Positions 6,301 to 6,525 of a DNA stretch of 6,525 nucleotides are shown piece after piece. This DNA is from an uncultured Olsenella sp. (lineage in GTDB: Bacteria > Actinomycetota > Coriobacteriia > Coriobacteriales > Atopobiaceae). A program made the position numbers and the translations under genes. Numbering within the stretch: position 1 is the stretch's first letter; every line of letters begins with the position of its first letter. The notes below the pieces were generated by a model, which had not been told where the DNA came from, made no database searches, and saw only the letters and a list, made by a program, of their open reading frames with translations. The stretch covers positions 1-6,525 of the forward strand of contig CAMXZR010000085.1 of assembly GCA_947253595.1 (NCBI GenBank). The letters run 5' to 3'.

Positions 6301-6310
6301 GGCGCTCCTA
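6301..6310 (-). promoter_or_regulatory. Ribosome binding site overlapping upstream stop codon
   Basis: Reading on the minus strand, the stop TAG of the partial gene (6310-6308) shares bases AG with the Shine-Dalgarno AGGAG (6309-6305) of the 38-residue peptide, four bases before its ATG. Ribosomes ending the first gene would stop on the start region of the second, the usual arrangement for translational coupling. Confidence 0.68.
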
Positions 6311-6525
6311 TCCGTAATACACGCTGGTTACCAGTGAGTGGCCTTCAATATTCCCATTCAGGAAGCGTGTGTCTGATGCGTTAGATAGTTCCTCATGATG
6401 GCGAGTGGTTTGCTGAGACCATGTGCTGCCCCACTTTAAGGTGCATGAATCGACGACAACTCCAATCCCACTTGAGTAGTTGTCGAAGCACCTAGTAATT
6501 CTGTAATTATTTACCTGTACCCGAT
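6308..6525 (-). CDS. C-terminal 71 codons of an unidentified, AT-richer gene (5' part off window)
   Basis: One minus-strand frame is open from the window edge (first full codon at 6523) to a TAG at 6310-6308, with no ATG start in it, so it must be the tail of a longer gene. The visible 71 residues are polar and aromatic: three Cys-free stretches between two Cys (about residues 12 and 27), a WGSTWSQ segment, a HHEE segment and a C-terminal GHSLVTSVYYG. There is no membrane segment. A secreted or surface protein is a fair guess. The aromatic pattern and YYG end faintly recall lactococcin 972-family bacteriocins (PF09683), but I cannot confirm this. GC is about 48% by hand count over 6301-6525, with many A/T third positions, unlike purL, suggesting transfer. 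Coding status rests on the open frame, its ending exactly at the next gene's ribosome binding site, and protein-like composition. Confidence 0.55.
   Translation of the reverse strand, partial: RVQVNNYRITRCFDNYSSGIGVVVDSCTLKWGSTWSQQTTRHHEELSNASDTRFLNGNIEGHSLVTSVYYG

Noticed and set aside
6449..6488. Inverted repeat CGACAACT-like/AGTTGTCG with 16-base loop
   Set aside because: Eight-bp stem inside the partial coding region, with no T tract or promoter context; probably chance.

Overview
The window is high-GC bacterial DNA. Its largest gene is a single-chain phosphoribosylformylglycinamidine synthase (PurL) of the roughly 1,240-residue type, with the glutaminase fused to the synthase. High GC together with this one-piece PurL (classical actinomycetes use separate PurL, PurQ and PurS) and a Coriobacteriia-like DUF559-type protein point to a Coriobacteriia member, perhaps Olsenella/Atopobiaceae-like. 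That placement is inference.

Left end: bases 1-51 are not genomic. They match an Illumina Nextera i5 adapter (P5 tail, 8-base index, read-1 sequence and transposase mosaic end) with one extra A. Genomic sequence starts at about base 52, inside a minus-strand gene (start codon at 704) whose visible part is a disordered, repeat-containing linker running into the start of a TerB_N domain. The rest of that gene is lost at the contig edge.

Middle: a plus-strand gene (1125-2117) encodes a 330-residue protein with a C-terminal DUF559/Vsr-like, PD-(D/E)XK-type nuclease fold. It is bracketed by two directly repeated, about 92-base structured elements (828-919 and 2116-2207). Each has a 13-15 bp outer inverted repeat and a strongly conserved 49-base core. 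The two cores differ at eight positions, all transitions. The second element contains the gene's stop codon. This paired, structure-preserving repeat is the most unusual signal in the window.

Right: purL (6011 down to 2280, minus strand) is complete, with a good ribosome binding site and a strong intrinsic terminator (2219-2254). It appears to be transcribed alone, because a second terminator (6121-6163) lies upstream. Beyond that terminator, and easily missed by ORF calling, are two further minus-strand coding stretches: a 38-residue single-membrane-span peptide (6184-6300) and the 3' end of an AT-richer gene entering from the right edge (6308-6525). The stop codon of the latter overlaps the small peptide's Shine-Dalgarno sequence, suggesting translational coupling. 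This two-gene unit has about 48% GC by hand count, unlike the rest of the window, and may be horizontally acquired.

The genes do not form one pathway. PurL is housekeeping purine synthesis. The TerB_N gene and the nuclease-like gene are accessory, and the right-edge pair is an uncharacterised small-membrane-peptide unit.
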